Below are positions 1-20,352 of a stretch of 64,000 nucleotides of DNA, in pieces; position 1 is the first letter of the stretch, and each line of letters begins with the position of its first letter. The notes below the pieces were generated by a model. That model had not been told where the DNA came from, ran no database searches, and was given only the letters and a program-made list of their open reading frames with translations. Source of the DNA: DASSBG01 sp963800395 (GTDB taxonomy: Bacteria > Pseudomonadota > Gammaproteobacteria > Xanthomonadales > Rhodanobacteraceae); contig CAWDBD010000014.1 in the NCBI GenBank assembly GCA_963800395.1, forward strand, positions 186,001-250,000, read 5' to 3'. The position numbers and the translations under genes were made by a program.

Positions 1-4142
<4,142 letters not shown>

Positions 4143-4314
4143 AGCCGTTGACTTGCGGGACTCGACATTCGCGAATCGCGACCCGGAAAAGCGCAGGGCA
4201 TTTGGTTGTCACGCTTTTTCCGGGGCACGGGACCCGGGCGACGAGTACCGCGGAAGAGAACGACATTCGGGCCGCAAGACCCAATTCAGGATATAGCTCC
4301 AATCGGAGACTCAA

Positions 4315-8535
<4,221 letters not shown>

Positions 8536-8542
8536 CCCGCAA

Positions 8543-8600
8543 CAGGTGTGAAGCCCACACCTGAACATTGAAATACGAAATGAGGCACAGGACGTGCCTC
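8543..8600 (+). other. Two stem-loops after rpoC
   Basis: Two perfect hairpins lie in tandem just downstream of rpoC: CAGGTGTG/CACACCTG at 8543-8563 with a 5-base loop, and GAGGCAC/GTGCCTC at 8582-8600 with a 5-base loop. Neither has a T-run, so they may be rho-dependent or RNA-processing structures at the rpoBC-str junction rather than intrinsic terminators. Confidence 0.5.
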
Positions 8601-8629
8601 GTGTTCGAGCCAGGATGGCTGCATATGTC

Positions 8630-8659
8630 TTGCCAGTGGCAGGCATTGCATGTTACAGT
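8630..8659 (+). promoter_or_regulatory. Candidate sigma-70 promoter for the str operon
   Basis: TTGCCA (8630-8635, five of six consensus bases) and TACAGT (8654-8659, four of six) are separated by 18 bases. Transcription would begin near 8666, about 55 bases before rpsL. The position in the rpoC-rpsL spacer is where the str promoter is expected. No transcription data. Confidence 0.45.
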
Positions 8660-8670
8660 TCCGCTTCTCG

Positions 8671-8692
8671 GCAGACCGGTTTTCCGGCCTGC
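8671..8692 (+). promoter_or_regulatory. Leader hairpin of the str operon
   Basis: GCAG-A-CCGG, a TTTT loop, then CCGG-C-CTGC forms a hairpin just after the predicted transcription start and is followed by a T-rich stretch (CTTTGTGTTTCTC). It resembles an attenuator or an RNA-stabilising 5' structure. Function is inferred only. Confidence 0.4.
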
Positions 8693-8719
8693 CTTTGTGT
8701 TTCTCAGGATACCCATCGC

Positions 8720-9094
8720 ATGGCGACGACAAATCAGCTGGTGCGCAAGCCGCGCAAGAGCAAAAAAGACCAGAGTGATTCCCCGGCACTGCAGAAATGT
8801 CCGCAGCGTCGTGGCGTGTGCACTCGCGTATACACCACCACCCCGAAAAAGCCGAACTCGGCCTTGCGCAAGGTTGCCAAGGTGCGCCTTACCAATGGCT
8901 TCGAGGTGATCAGCTACATCGGTGGTGAAGGCCACAATCTGCAGGAGCATTCGGTGGTGCTGGTCCGTGGCGGCCGCGTCAAGGATCTGCCGGGTGTTCG
9001 TTACCACATGGTTCGCGGCAGTCTCGACTGTGCCGGCGTCAATGCCCGTCGCAATTCGCGTTCCAAGTACGGCGCCAAGCGTCCCAAGGACTGA
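8720..9094 (+). CDS. rpsL: 30S ribosomal protein S12
   Basis: Decoding-centre protein S12, first gene of the str operon, 124 residues as in E. coli. The start is the ATG giving MATTNQLVRKPR; an upstream in-frame extension has no homology. TTPKKPNSALRKVAKV carries K43, and GRVKDLP carries K88 and the usually methylthiolated D89. Streptomycin-resistance positions are therefore wild type. It ends in the basic tail SRSKYGAKRPKD. rpsG follows after 17 bases. Confidence 0.98.
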   Translation: MATTNQLVRKPRKSKKDQSDSPALQKCPQRRGVCTRVYTTTPKKPNSALRKVAKVRLTNGFEVISYIGGEGHNLQEHSVVLVRGGRVKDLPGVRYHMVRGSLDCAGVNARRNSRSKYGAKRPKD

Positions 9095-9111
9095 GGCCGA
9101 GGAAAACAAGC

Positions 9112-9579
9112 ATGTCACGTAAAGGTTCACATCCACCGCGCACCATCCTTGCCGACCCCAAGCACGGCAGCGAGATGATTGCGCGTTTCATCAACATGGT
9201 GATGAAGAGCGGCAAGAAATCGGTCGCTGAAAAGATTGTCTACGGCGCGCTCCAGCATATCGGCGAGAAAAGCGCAGAGCCGGTCGACCTGGTCGAGAAG
9301 GCGCTGGAAAACGTCGCTCCCGCGGTCGAGGTCAAGTCCCGCCGCGTGGGTGGTGCGACCTATCAGGTTCCGGTCGAGGTTCGTCCGGGTCGCCGTCTGG
9401 CGCTGGCCATGCGCTGGGTGATCGACGCCGCACGCAAGCGGGGTGAAGTCTCGATGCCGCGCAAGCTGGCTGCTGAATTGATGGAAGCTGCCGAAAGCCG
9501 TGGTGGTGCCGTCAAGAAGCGTGAAGAAACGCACCGCATGGCCGAGGCCAACAAGGCCTTCTCGCACTACCGCTGGTAG
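9112..9579 (+). CDS. rpsG: 30S ribosomal protein S7
   Basis: S7 nucleates assembly of the 30S head and lines the E site. The 155 residues are the normal length. The N-terminus MSRKGSHPPRTILADPKHGS, the central SRRVGGATYQVPVEVRP hairpin segment that contacts 16S rRNA, and the C-terminal EETHRMAEANKAFSHYRW are all typical. It sits between rpsL and fusA. In E. coli S7 represses the str operon through the rpsL-rpsG spacer; here that spacer is only 17 bases, so that form of control is unlikely at the same site. Confidence 0.98.
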   Translation: MSRKGSHPPRTILADPKHGSEMIARFINMVMKSGKKSVAEKIVYGALQHIGEKSAEPVDLVEKALENVAPAVEVKSRRVGGATYQVPVEVRPGRRLALAMRWVIDAARKRGEVSMPRKLAAELMEAAESRGGAVKKREETHRMAEANKAFSHYRW

Positions 9580-9603
9580 TGGGTGAAGCCGGCGGCTAAG
9601 CCG

Positions 9604-9659
9604 TCTGCAAATGGTAAAGAGTGAAGTTGGCCGCATTGCGGCCTGCAAATGGCAAGAGC
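9604..9659 (+). repeat. Direct repeat flanking a hairpin in the rpsG-fusA spacer
   Basis: CTGCAAATGG followed by TAAAGAG (from 9604) recurs as CTGCAAATGG followed by CAAGAG (from about 9643). Between them GGCCGC-ATT-GCGGCC (9629-9643) forms a perfect short hairpin. No gene is visible in the 221-base spacer. The layout could be an RNA-processing or regulatory site, or simply a local duplication. Confidence 0.45.
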
Positions 9660-9800
9660 AGAGGCAGGTCATCGCGACTTTTGCCTTGAACAATTGACAG
9701 TGAGCGCAGCGCACGAAGTGATCGACTTTCCGTTGGCATGACGTGCAGCGAACGACTTCACCGAATCAAGAAACGAAACAGGTATCAGGTAACTATTCAA

Positions 9801-11891
<2,091 letters not shown>

Positions 11892-11929
11892 TTCGCGGTA
11901 AAGACAAACAATTAATCGAGGTTTGAGTC

Positions 11930-13120
<1,191 letters not shown>

Positions 13121-13129
13121 CAAACCGGT

Positions 13130-13187
13130 ACCGGGGGCCCGAATGGCCGAGGCGTTTCGACGCGCTTTGCCCTTCCGGCTCCCCGGT
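13130..13187 (+). promoter_or_regulatory. Structured tuf-rpsJ spacer (possible S10 leader)
   Basis: The 135-base spacer before rpsJ can fold. ACCGGGG at 13130-13136 pairs with CCCCGGT at 13181-13187, enclosing GCGT-TTCG-ACGC (13152-13163), a UUCG-loop hairpin. In E. coli the S10 leader is the target of L4 autoregulation. This leader is shorter and no direct homology is visible, so that role is inference. Confidence 0.4.
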
Positions 13188-13255
13188 CCCGACGCGATAC
13201 GGTGAAAACCGGTCGCTTACAACCAGCAACACTGCTCTTTTGACAGGACACGAAC

Positions 13256-13567
13256 ATGGCGAACCAGAAAATCCGCATCCGCCTCAAGGCGTATGACCAC
13301 AGGTTGATTGATCGTTCGGCAAGCGAAATCGTAGAGACCGCCAAGCGCACCGGTGCTACGGTACTTGGCCCGATTCCGCTGCCGACCAAGATTGAGCGTT
13401 ACACGATTCTGGTATCGCCGCACGTCGACAAGGACGCGCGCGACCAGTACGAGACGCGCACCCACAAGCGGGTAATGGACATTGTCGATCCGAACGACAA
13501 GACCGTCGACGCGCTGATGAAACTGGATCTCGCCGCTGGCGTGGATGTACAGATCAAGTTGGGGTGA
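13256..13567 (+). CDS. rpsJ: 30S ribosomal protein S10 (NusE)
   Basis: Component of the 30S head and, as NusE, of the antitermination complex that couples NusG and NusB. The 103 residues (MANQKIRIRLKAYDHRLIDR to DVQIKLG) are the standard length, with the conserved GPIPLPTK and the long loop residues HVDKDARDQYETRTHKR. It opens the S10 gene cluster. An unusually long 200-base spacer without a gene separates it from rplC. Confidence 0.98.
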   Translation: MANQKIRIRLKAYDHRLIDRSASEIVETAKRTGATVLGPIPLPTKIERYTILVSPHVDKDARDQYETRTHKRVMDIVDPNDKTVDALMKLDLAAGVDVQIKLG

Positions 13568-13767
13568 GTCGGCATCAGGCGCGATGCCCATGCATCGTGC
13601 GCCGCTGAACAGCCCCTCAGGATGGCGGGGTTGGTGACCGGAACCAGAGATGGTTGCTTGCCGGGAATTAGTAACGAGGAAGCAGGAACAGGGGTGTGAC
13701 AGGGCATGATTCGCTCATTGGCAGTCCCCGTTTCCGGCTCCCGTCCAGGAACACAACGAGAAAAGTC

Positions 13768-14409
13768 ATGACTATTGGACTTGTAGGCAAAAAATGCGGC
13801 ATGAGCCGTGTCTTTACCGAGGACGGCACCTCGATTCCGGTGACGCTCATCGAAGCGACCCCGAATCGGGTGACCCAGGTAAAGACCGATGAGAACGACG
13901 GCTACCATGCCGTGCAGGTGACCGCTGGCAGCAAGCGTGCTTCGCTTCTGAGCAAGCCCGCCAAGGGGCACTATGCCAAGGCAAAGGTCGAGCCGGGCCG
14001 TGGCCTGTGGGAATTTCGCCTGAGTGCGGATGATGCGGGCAAGTACGAGCTTGGCAGCGAAGTCAAGGTTGATGACCTGTTCGAGGCCGGGCAGATTGTC
14101 GATGTGGCGGGTATCAGCAAGGGCAAGGGTTTTGCCGGCGCTATCAAGCGCCATCACTTCAGCCATCAGGATTACACCCACGGCAACTCGCTGTCGCATC
14201 GTGCGCCAGGATCCATCGGTCAGAACCAGACTCCGGGTCGCGTGTTTCCGGGCAAGAAGATGGCCGGCCACATGGGCGCGGTTCGGCGTTCGTCGCAGGG
14301 CCTCGAGGTGGTTCGTGTTGACGCCGAGCGTCATCTGATTGCGGTCAAGGGCACGGTGCCCGGCGCGACTGGCGGTGACGTGATCATCCGCGCGACGCGC
14401 AAGGGTTGA
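13768..14409 (+). CDS. rplC: 50S ribosomal protein L3
   Basis: Early-assembling 50S protein whose long loop reaches toward the peptidyl-transferase centre, 213 residues. The start at 13768 gives MTIGLVGKKCGMSRVFTEDG; a longer upstream frame is not conserved. The loop RAPGSIGQNQTPGRVFPGKK contains the glutamine of the GxxxQxxxP segment that PrmB methylates in E. coli. rplD begins 11 bases downstream. Confidence 0.97.
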   Translation: MTIGLVGKKCGMSRVFTEDGTSIPVTLIEATPNRVTQVKTDENDGYHAVQVTAGSKRASLLSKPAKGHYAKAKVEPGRGLWEFRLSADDAGKYELGSEVKVDDLFEAGQIVDVAGISKGKGFAGAIKRHHFSHQDYTHGNSLSHRAPGSIGQNQTPGRVFPGKKMAGHMGAVRRSSQGLEVVRVDAERHLIAVKGTVPGATGGDVIIRATRKG

Positions 14410-14420
14410 GGAGAACAGTC

Positions 14421-15026
14421 ATGGAAATCAATGTGACAGACGGCAAGCCGATGAAGGTCTCCGATACCATTTTCGGTGCCGACTTCCGCGAGAGCCTGAT
14501 TCACCAGGTCGTCGTGGCCTATCGCAACGGCGGGCGTGCGGGTACCAAGGCCCAGCTCAGCCGCGGCGAGATGTCCGGCACCACCAAGAAATCCAAGGCC
14601 CAGAAGGGCGGTGGTGCCCGTCACGGCGCGCTGACCGCACCGATCTTTGTCGGTGGTGGCAGGACTTTCGCGGCCAAGCCTCGGGATCATTCGCAAAAGG
14701 TCAACCGCAAGATGTATCGCGGCGCACTGCGCTCGATTCTGGCCGAGCTCAATCGTCAGGATCGTCTCAGTGTCGTCAATGAGCTGGACATGGACACGCC
14801 GAGCAGCAAGGGCCTGCTGGCCAAGCTGGGTGACGCAGTGACTGATGCGGGGCGCCTGGTTGTGGTCTCCGAGGCAGGCAGCGAAGCCTTGTACTTGTCG
14901 GCCCGCAACCTGCGCGACGTTCATGTGATTGATGCGGACGTGCTGGATCCGGTCAGTCTGGTCGGCGCCAACAAAGTGGTCATGACCGTGGCCGCTGTGA
15001 AAAAAATCGAGGAAAGACTGGGATGA
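14421..15026 (+). CDS. rplD: 50S ribosomal protein L4
   Basis: L4 binds 23S rRNA and lines the exit-tunnel constriction; in enterobacteria it also represses the S10 operon. 201 residues, starting MEINVTDGKPMKVSDTIFGA. The extended tunnel loop GTKAQLSRGEMSGTTKKSKA followed by QKGGGARHG is present. Its stop overlaps the rplW start by four bases (ATGA), implying translational coupling. Confidence 0.97.
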   Translation: MEINVTDGKPMKVSDTIFGADFRESLIHQVVVAYRNGGRAGTKAQLSRGEMSGTTKKSKAQKGGGARHGALTAPIFVGGGRTFAAKPRDHSQKVNRKMYRGALRSILAELNRQDRLSVVNELDMDTPSSKGLLAKLGDAVTDAGRLVVVSEAGSEALYLSARNLRDVHVIDADVLDPVSLVGANKVVMTVAAVKKIEERLG

Positions 15027-15316
15027 GCACCGAGCGCATCATTTCTGTTCTGCAGGCACCGCACATTTCCGAAAAGAGTGCGCGTCTGCAAGAACATAAC
15101 CAATACGTGTTTCTGGTTGCGCCCGACGCCACCAAGAGCGACGTGAAAGCGGCCGTCGAGCAGATGTTCGAAGTCAAGGTCGAGAACGTCAATCTTGTCA
15201 ACGTCAAGGGCAAGCAGAAAATGTTCCGTTTCCGCGTCGGTCGCCGTCGCGGATCGCGCAAGGCCTATGTGCGCCTGGCCGAAGGCCACGGCATTGATGT
15301 CATGGCCAAGGCCTGA
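15023..15316 (+). CDS. rplW: 50S ribosomal protein L23
   Basis: L23 sits at the exit-tunnel mouth and docks trigger factor and SRP. 97 residues: MSTERIISVLQAPHISEKSA at the N-terminus, the trigger-factor-docking face in the body, and the basic loop KGKQKMFRFRVGRRRGSRKA. It overlaps rplD by four bases and is followed 20 bases later by rplB. Confidence 0.97.
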   Translation: MSTERIISVLQAPHISEKSARLQEHNQYVFLVAPDATKSDVKAAVEQMFEVKVENVNLVNVKGKQKMFRFRVGRRRGSRKAYVRLAEGHGIDVMAKA

Positions 15317-15336
15317 GCAGCAGGAGTCACTACAAG

Positions 15337-16158
15337 ATGGCACTGATCAAACTCAAACCGACCTCTCCGGGTAATCGCGGCACCGTTCGCGTCAAGACTC
15401 CGGGCTTGCACAAGGGTGCGCCTTACGCGCCGTTGACCGAGTCCAAGTCGCGTACCGGTGGTCGCAACAATCACGGCCGCATCACGACCCGTCATCGCGG
15501 CGGCGGTCACAAGAAGCAGTACCGCGTGATCGACTTCAAGCGCAACAAGCACGGCATTGCCTGCCGTGTCGAGCGTATTGAATACGATCCCAACCGGACC
15601 GGTCATATCGCTCTGGTGTGCTATGCCGATGGCGAGCGTCGCTACATCATCGCTCCCAAGGGTGTGAAGCCGGGCGACCAGCTGATGGCTGGCAAGGAAG
15701 CGCCAATCAAGCCGGGCAACAGCCTGCCGCTTGCCACCATCCCGGTGGGCACCACGGTGCACTGCATCGAGATGAAGCCGGGCAAGGGTGCACAGATTGC
15801 GCGCAGTGCCGGGGCTTCGGCCCAGCTGGTAGCGCGCGAGCTTGGCTATGCCACCTTGCGTCTTCGCTCCGGCGAGATGCGCCGCGTGCTGGTCGATTGT
15901 CAGGCCACCGTCGGTGAGGTGAGCAATTCCGAACACAGCCTGCGCAAGCTGGGCAAGGCCGGCGCCAAGCGCTGGCGCGGTATTCGCCCGACCGTTCGCG
16001 GTGTGGTGATGAACCCGGTCGACCATCCACATGGTGGTGGTGAAGGCCGGTCCTCGGGTGGCCGCCATCCGGTCAGCCCTTGGGGTGTGCCCACCAAGGG
16101 CTACAAGACGCGCAAGAACAAGCGCACCCAGAAATTCATTGTGCGCCGTCGCAAGTAA
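15337..16158 (+). CDS. rplB: 50S ribosomal protein L2
   Basis: L2 is a primary 23S rRNA binder needed for subunit association and peptidyl-transferase activity. 273 residues, as in E. coli. Seen in order are KPTSPGNRGTVRVK, GRNNHGRITTRHRGGGHKK, the RNA-binding body, and the conserved C-terminal segment MNPVDHPHGGGEGRSSGGRH, which carries the histidine associated with activity. Normal position between rplW and rpsS. Confidence 0.98.
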   Translation: MALIKLKPTSPGNRGTVRVKTPGLHKGAPYAPLTESKSRTGGRNNHGRITTRHRGGGHKKQYRVIDFKRNKHGIACRVERIEYDPNRTGHIALVCYADGERRYIIAPKGVKPGDQLMAGKEAPIKPGNSLPLATIPVGTTVHCIEMKPGKGAQIARSAGASAQLVARELGYATLRLRSGEMRRVLVDCQATVGEVSNSEHSLRKLGKAGAKRWRGIRPTVRGVVMNPVDHPHGGGEGRSSGGRHPVSPWGVPTKGYKTRKNKRTQKFIVRRRK

Positions 16159-16170
16159 CAGGAAGCCGTC

Positions 16171-16443
16171 ATGCCACGTTCATTGAAAAAAGGTCCTTTC
16201 GTTGACCTGCATCTGCTGAAAAAGGTCGAGTCCGCCTCTGCCGCCAATTCGCGCCGACCGATCAAGACCTGGTCGCGCCGCTCCATGGTAGTGCCCGAGA
16301 TGGTCGGTATGACCATCGCCGTGCACAACGGACGAGTCCACATGCCTGTGCTGATCAACGAAAATATGGTCGGTCACAAACTCGGTGAGTTTGCGGTGAC
16401 TCGTACGTTCAAAGGTCACTCCGGTGACAGGAAGGCCAAGTGA
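16171..16443 (+). CDS. rpsS: 30S ribosomal protein S19
   Basis: Head protein that partners S13 near the A site. 90 residues starting MPRSLKKGPFVDLHLLKK, with RRSMVVPEMVGMTIAVHNG and the C-terminal HKLGEFAVTRTFKGHSGDRK. Its TGA overlaps the ATG of rplV (TGATG), so the two genes are likely translationally coupled. Confidence 0.98.
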   Translation: MPRSLKKGPFVDLHLLKKVESASAANSRRPIKTWSRRSMVVPEMVGMTIAVHNGRVHMPVLINENMVGHKLGEFAVTRTFKGHSGDRKAK

Positions 16444-16784
16444 TGGATACCAGCACACAAACACGGGCCGTATTGAAGGGTGCGCGCATCTCCGCACAGA
16501 AGGTTCGGCTGGTTGCCGACCTGGTGCGTGGCATGCCGGTGTCCAAAGCCAACGACACCTTGCAGTTCACCAACAAGAAAGCGGCACACATCGTTCGCAA
16601 GGTACTGCTGTCGGCAGTGGCCAATGCGGAAAACAACCTCGGCGCTGATGTCGACGAGCTCAAGATTTCGAGCATCTTCGTGGACGAGGGCCCGATGATG
16701 AAACGCATGCGTGCGCGAGCCAAGGGACGCGGAACCCGCATCCTCAAGCGCAGCAGCCACATCACTGTCGTCGTCGGCAACTGA
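16443..16784 (+). CDS. rplV: 50S ribosomal protein L22
   Basis: L22 contacts all six domains of 23S rRNA and its beta-hairpin lines the exit tunnel, where macrolide-resistance changes occur. The ATG at 16443 gives 113 residues (MDTSTQTRAVLKGARISAQK); a GTG one codon earlier is an alternative start. The tunnel hairpin MMKRMRARAKGRGTRILKRS is intact. Confidence 0.96.
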   Translation: MDTSTQTRAVLKGARISAQKVRLVADLVRGMPVSKANDTLQFTNKKAAHIVRKVLLSAVANAENNLGADVDELKISSIFVDEGPMMKRMRARAKGRGTRILKRSSHITVVVGN

Positions 16785-16797
16785 ACGGGAAAATCAG

Positions 16798-17553
<756 letters not shown>

Positions 17554-17562
17554 GAAACAGTC

Positions 17563-17976
17563 ATGTTGCAACCAAAACGAACCAAATACCGCAAGATGCA
17601 CAAGGGCCGCAACCGGGGTTTGAGCTATAATGCCAATCTGGTCAGCTTCGGCCAGTTTGGGCTGAAAGCGACCACTCACGGCCAGATCACCGCTCGCCAG
17701 ATCGAGGCTGCGCGCCGTTGCATCACGCGCTATGTCAAACGCGGTGGCAAGTTGTGGATTCGCGTCTTTCCCGACAAGCCGATCACCAAGAAGCCCATCG
17801 AAGTGCGTATGGGCAAGGGCAAGGGTTCGGTCGAGTACTGGGTTGCTCCAGTGCAGCCGGGGCGCATGCTTTATGAAATCGAGGGTGTGGACGAAGGCAC
17901 CGCGCGTGAGGCATTCCGCCTGGCTGCTGCGAAGCTCTCCGTGCAGACCCAATTTGTGACAAGGGCGGTGCTGTAA
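17563..17976 (+). CDS. rplP: 50S ribosomal protein L16
   Basis: L16 helps form the A-site tRNA binding region of the 50S subunit. 137 residues beginning MLQPKRTKYRKMHKGRNRGL, with TARQIEAARRCITRYVKRGG and the later RMGKGKGSVEYWVAPVQPGR; the arginine of RMGKGKG corresponds to the one hydroxylated in E. coli L16. The last base of its stop is the first base of the rpmC start (TAATG). Confidence 0.97.
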   Translation: MLQPKRTKYRKMHKGRNRGLSYNANLVSFGQFGLKATTHGQITARQIEAARRCITRYVKRGGKLWIRVFPDKPITKKPIEVRMGKGKGSVEYWVAPVQPGRMLYEIEGVDEGTAREAFRLAAAKLSVQTQFVTRAVL

Positions 17977-18182
17977 TGGATATCAAGGAGCTTCGTTCCC
18001 AGTCGGCAGACCAGTTGCAAAGTCATTTGCTGGATCTGCGCAAGGAACAATTCAATCTGCGCATGCAGAAGGGTTCGGGCCAGCTGAGCCAGCCCCACCA
18101 GTTGCGTCGCGTGCGGCGCGAGATTGCCCGCACCAAGATGTTGCTGGGTGAGAGCAAGGCCACTCAAGGGACGCCGTCATGA
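17976..18182 (+). CDS. rpmC: 50S ribosomal protein L29
   Basis: Small two-helix protein next to L23 at the tunnel exit. 68 residues (MDIKELRSQSADQLQSHLLD through LLGESKATQGTPS), with the family signature LRKEQFNLRMQKGSGQ and RRVRREIARTKMLL. It overlaps rplP by one base and rpsQ by four. Confidence 0.97.
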   Translation: MDIKELRSQSADQLQSHLLDLRKEQFNLRMQKGSGQLSQPHQLRRVRREIARTKMLLGESKATQGTPS

Positions 18183-18442
18183 GCGAGAAGAAGAAAATCG
18201 AGCGCACCCTTGAAGGGCGCGTCATCAGCGACAGCATGAACAAGACATTGACCGTTCTGGTAGAGCGTCAGCAGCAGCATCGCCTGCTGGGCAAGATCCT
18301 GCGCCGTTCCACCAAGCTGCACGTGCACGACGAGAACAGCGAGGCGAACAAGGGCGACCTGGTTCGCGTCGCCGAGTGCCGCCCGCTGTCCAAGACAAAG
18401 CATCACCGACTGGTCGAAGTTCTCGACCGGGCGCAACAGTAA
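18179..18442 (+). CDS. rpsQ: 30S ribosomal protein S17
   Basis: Primary 16S rRNA binder with an OB fold. 87 residues: MSEKKKIERTLEGRVISDSM, then NKTLTVLVERQ, the basic RRSTKLHVHDE, and the signature GDLVRVAECRPLSKTKHHRL. It closes the S10 gene group and is 15 bases before rplN. Confidence 0.97.
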   Translation: MSEKKKIERTLEGRVISDSMNKTLTVLVERQQQHRLLGKILRRSTKLHVHDENSEANKGDLVRVAECRPLSKTKHHRLVEVLDRAQQ

Positions 18443-18457
18443 GCGAGGGTTTGAATC

Positions 18458-18826
18458 ATGATTCAGATGCAAAGCACGCTTTCCGCAGCTGACAACAGCG
18501 GCGCCCGCCAACTGATGTGCATCAAGGTGCTGGGCGGATCCAAGCGACGCTATGCCCGTATCGGTGACGTGATCAAGGTGTCGATCAAGGAAGCGATTCC
18601 GCGTGGCAAGGTCAAGAAGGGCGAAGTGTACAGTGCCGTTGTGGTTCGTACGGCCAAGGGCGTGCGCCGCTCCGATGGCTCGCTGATCCGTTTTGACGGC
18701 AATGCTGCGGTCTTGCTGAACAACAAGCTGGAGCCCATTGGCACACGTATCTTCGGACCGGTCACCCGTGAACTGCGTACCGAGCGCTTCATGAAGATCG
18801 TGTCGCTGGCGCCGGAAGTACTTTGA
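18458..18826 (+). CDS. rplN: 50S ribosomal protein L14
   Basis: L14 lies at the subunit interface, forms bridge B8 and is the target of the silencing factor RsfS. 122 residues, starting MIQMQSTLSAADNSGARQLM, with IKEAIPRGKVKKGEV and the C-terminal ELRTERFMKIVSLAPEVL. First gene of the spc group. The 95-base spacer to rplX holds GGGATCCCGGGACTC, a remnant of the polypurine repeat type seen elsewhere in the window. Confidence 0.98.
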   Translation: MIQMQSTLSAADNSGARQLMCIKVLGGSKRRYARIGDVIKVSIKEAIPRGKVKKGEVYSAVVVRTAKGVRRSDGSLIRFDGNAAVLLNNKLEPIGTRIFGPVTRELRTERFMKIVSLAPEVL

Positions 18827-18921
18827 CGGTCGGGTTCCGGTTTTCGGGATCCCGGGACTCGCAAGAGCAGCTTGCGCTTCCTTTGGCCAGTTAACCTGCA
18901 GATTTCAAGAGATTCAGGGTT

Positions 18922-19254
18922 ATGAACAGAATCAAGAAAGGCGACCAGGTCGTCGTGACAACAGGCAAGAACAAGGGCCAGCGTGGCGAGGTACTGCGTG
19001 TGGACGGCGAGCGTGTGTTCGTGTCCAACGTGAACCTGGTCAAGCGGCATACCAAGCCCAATCCGCAAGCCCAGCAGCCCGGCGGCATTATTGAGCGTGA
19101 AGCATCGATCCACATCTCCAATGTGATGCCGTTCAATACCGCTACCGGCAAGGGTGACCGTATCGGGTACAAGGAACTCAAGGCCGGTGGCGAAGGCGAT
19201 CGCCCGCGCAAGGTGCGCGTGTTCCGTTCCAACAATGAAATGCTCGACGCCTGA
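18922..19254 (+). CDS. rplX: 50S ribosomal protein L24
   Basis: Assembly initiator of the 50S subunit with a KOW motif. 110 residues; the KOW segment is GDQVVVTTGKNKGQRGEVLR, followed by VNLVKRHTKPNPQAQQPGGI. Ends RVFRSNNEMLDA. rplE starts 10 bases later. Confidence 0.97.
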   Translation: MNRIKKGDQVVVTTGKNKGQRGEVLRVDGERVFVSNVNLVKRHTKPNPQAQQPGGIIEREASIHISNVMPFNTATGKGDRIGYKELKAGGEGDRPRKVRVFRSNNEMLDA

Positions 19255-19264
19255 GGAAGATGTA

Positions 19265-19804
19265 ATGAGCCGTCTGGAAAAAATCTACCAGGAAGAAGTG
19301 GTGCCGAAGCTGATGAAACAGTTCGGTTACAAGAACGTCATGCAGGTGCCGCGCTTCTCCAAGATCACGCTGAACATGGGTGTTGGCGAGGCCGTGGGCA
19401 ACAAGAAGGTACTGGAAAATGCCCTGGGTGACATGACCAAGATTGCCGGCCAGAAGCCGGTGACTACCAAGGCCCGTGTGTCGGTGGCATCGTTCAAGAT
19501 TCGCGATGGCTGGCCCATTGGCTGCAAGGTGACGATGCGCCGCCAGCGCATGTGGGAATTCCTTGACCGTCTGATCCATGTATCCCTGCCTCGTACACGC
19601 GATTTCCGCGGGGTATCCGCTCGCTCCTTCGACGGCAGTGGCAACTTCAACATGGGTATCAAGGAACAGATTGTGTTTCCCGAGATCGAGTACGACCAGA
19701 TCGACGCGATCCGTGGCATGGACATCGCCTTTACCACTACCGCAAAAACCGACGAGGAATCCAAGGCGCTGTTCGCGGCCTTCGGCTTCCCGTTCCGCAA
19801 TTGA
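19265..19804 (+). CDS. rplE: 50S ribosomal protein L5
   Basis: Binds 5S rRNA and contacts the P-site tRNA elbow. 179 residues with the start at 19265 (MSRLEKIYQEEVVPKLMKQF); a longer frame beginning inside rplX is a shadow. Conserved segments are NMGVGEAVGNKKVLENA, IGCKVTMRRQRMWEFLDRL and the C-terminal TTTAKTDEESKALFAAFGFP. rpsN follows after a 109-base spacer, long for this operon, which carries inverted polypurine repeats. Confidence 0.97.
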   Translation: MSRLEKIYQEEVVPKLMKQFGYKNVMQVPRFSKITLNMGVGEAVGNKKVLENALGDMTKIAGQKPVTTKARVSVASFKIRDGWPIGCKVTMRRQRMWEFLDRLIHVSLPRTRDFRGVSARSFDGSGNFNMGIKEQIVFPEIEYDQIDAIRGMDIAFTTTAKTDEESKALFAAFGFPFRN

Positions 19805-19829
19805 TGTATGACGTGGTTGCAGATTCGGG

Positions 19830-19892
19830 ATTCGGGACAGGCAAGGTGAAGACCCTGTCGAGCCCTGTTGCTTCGAATCACCAGTCCCGAAT
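19830..19892 (+). repeat. Inverted polypurine repeats between rplE and rpsN
   Basis: ATTCGGGAC (19830-19838) is matched by the inverted GTCCCGAAT (19884-19892), and inside it GACAGG (19836-19841) pairs with CCTGTC (19854-19859). The outer arm extends an upstream partial copy, GATTCGG. The unit resembles the GGGACTC heptads at 47179-47330, so this spacer probably holds a decayed member of the same family inside a ribosomal operon. Confidence 0.5.
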
Positions 19893-19913
19893 CCAGAATA
19901 CCAAGGATTAAAG

Positions 19914-20219
19914 ATGGCAAAGAAATCTATGATCGAGCGTGATCGCAAACGCGCCAAGCTGGTAGCCAAATATGCCACCAGGCGGGCCGAGCTGAAGGCG
20001 ATCGTGATCAACCCCGAGTCCAGCTACGACGAAAAGATGGAAGCGCAGGCCAAGCTGCAGAAGCTGCCGCGCGATTCCAGCCCGGTGCGCATGCGCACCC
20101 GTTGTGCTCTGACCGGTCGCCCGCGTGCTGTTTACCGCAAGTTCGGGCTCGGCCGAAACAAGCTGCGCGAAGCCACCATGCGTGGTGATGTTCCGGGCCT
20201 GCGCAAGGCGTCGTGGTAA
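19914..20219 (+). CDS. rpsN: 30S ribosomal protein S14, zinc-free form
   Basis: S14 is a 30S head protein near the decoding site. 101 residues, the long form. The paired CxxC zinc motifs of the short paralogue are absent; only one cysteine is present (RTRCALTGRPRAVYRKFGLG). C-terminus LREATMRGDVPGLRKASW. Lies between rplE and rpsH, with a 133-base spacer after it in which I see no gene. Confidence 0.97.
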   Translation: MAKKSMIERDRKRAKLVAKYATRRAELKAIVINPESSYDEKMEAQAKLQKLPRDSSPVRMRTRCALTGRPRAVYRKFGLGRNKLREATMRGDVPGLRKASW

Positions 20220-20352
20220 CACGACCGGGTTTGGCGTCAGGAAAGCGGGATTGATTGAGCAAGCGCTCACACAGTCCGGTTTTCGCGGTCGCCCGACCGC
20301 AACAACGAATTTCCGATTTTCGGATATCGATGCAATTATCAGGAATTGAAAC

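Noticed and set aside
9738..9800. Upstream start for EF-G
   Set aside because: Adds 21 non-conserved residues ahead of MSRTTPLERYRNFG, where the family begins.
17623..17634. TATAAT-like box inside rplP
   Set aside because: Within conserved coding sequence and without a suitable -35; no reason for a promoter there.
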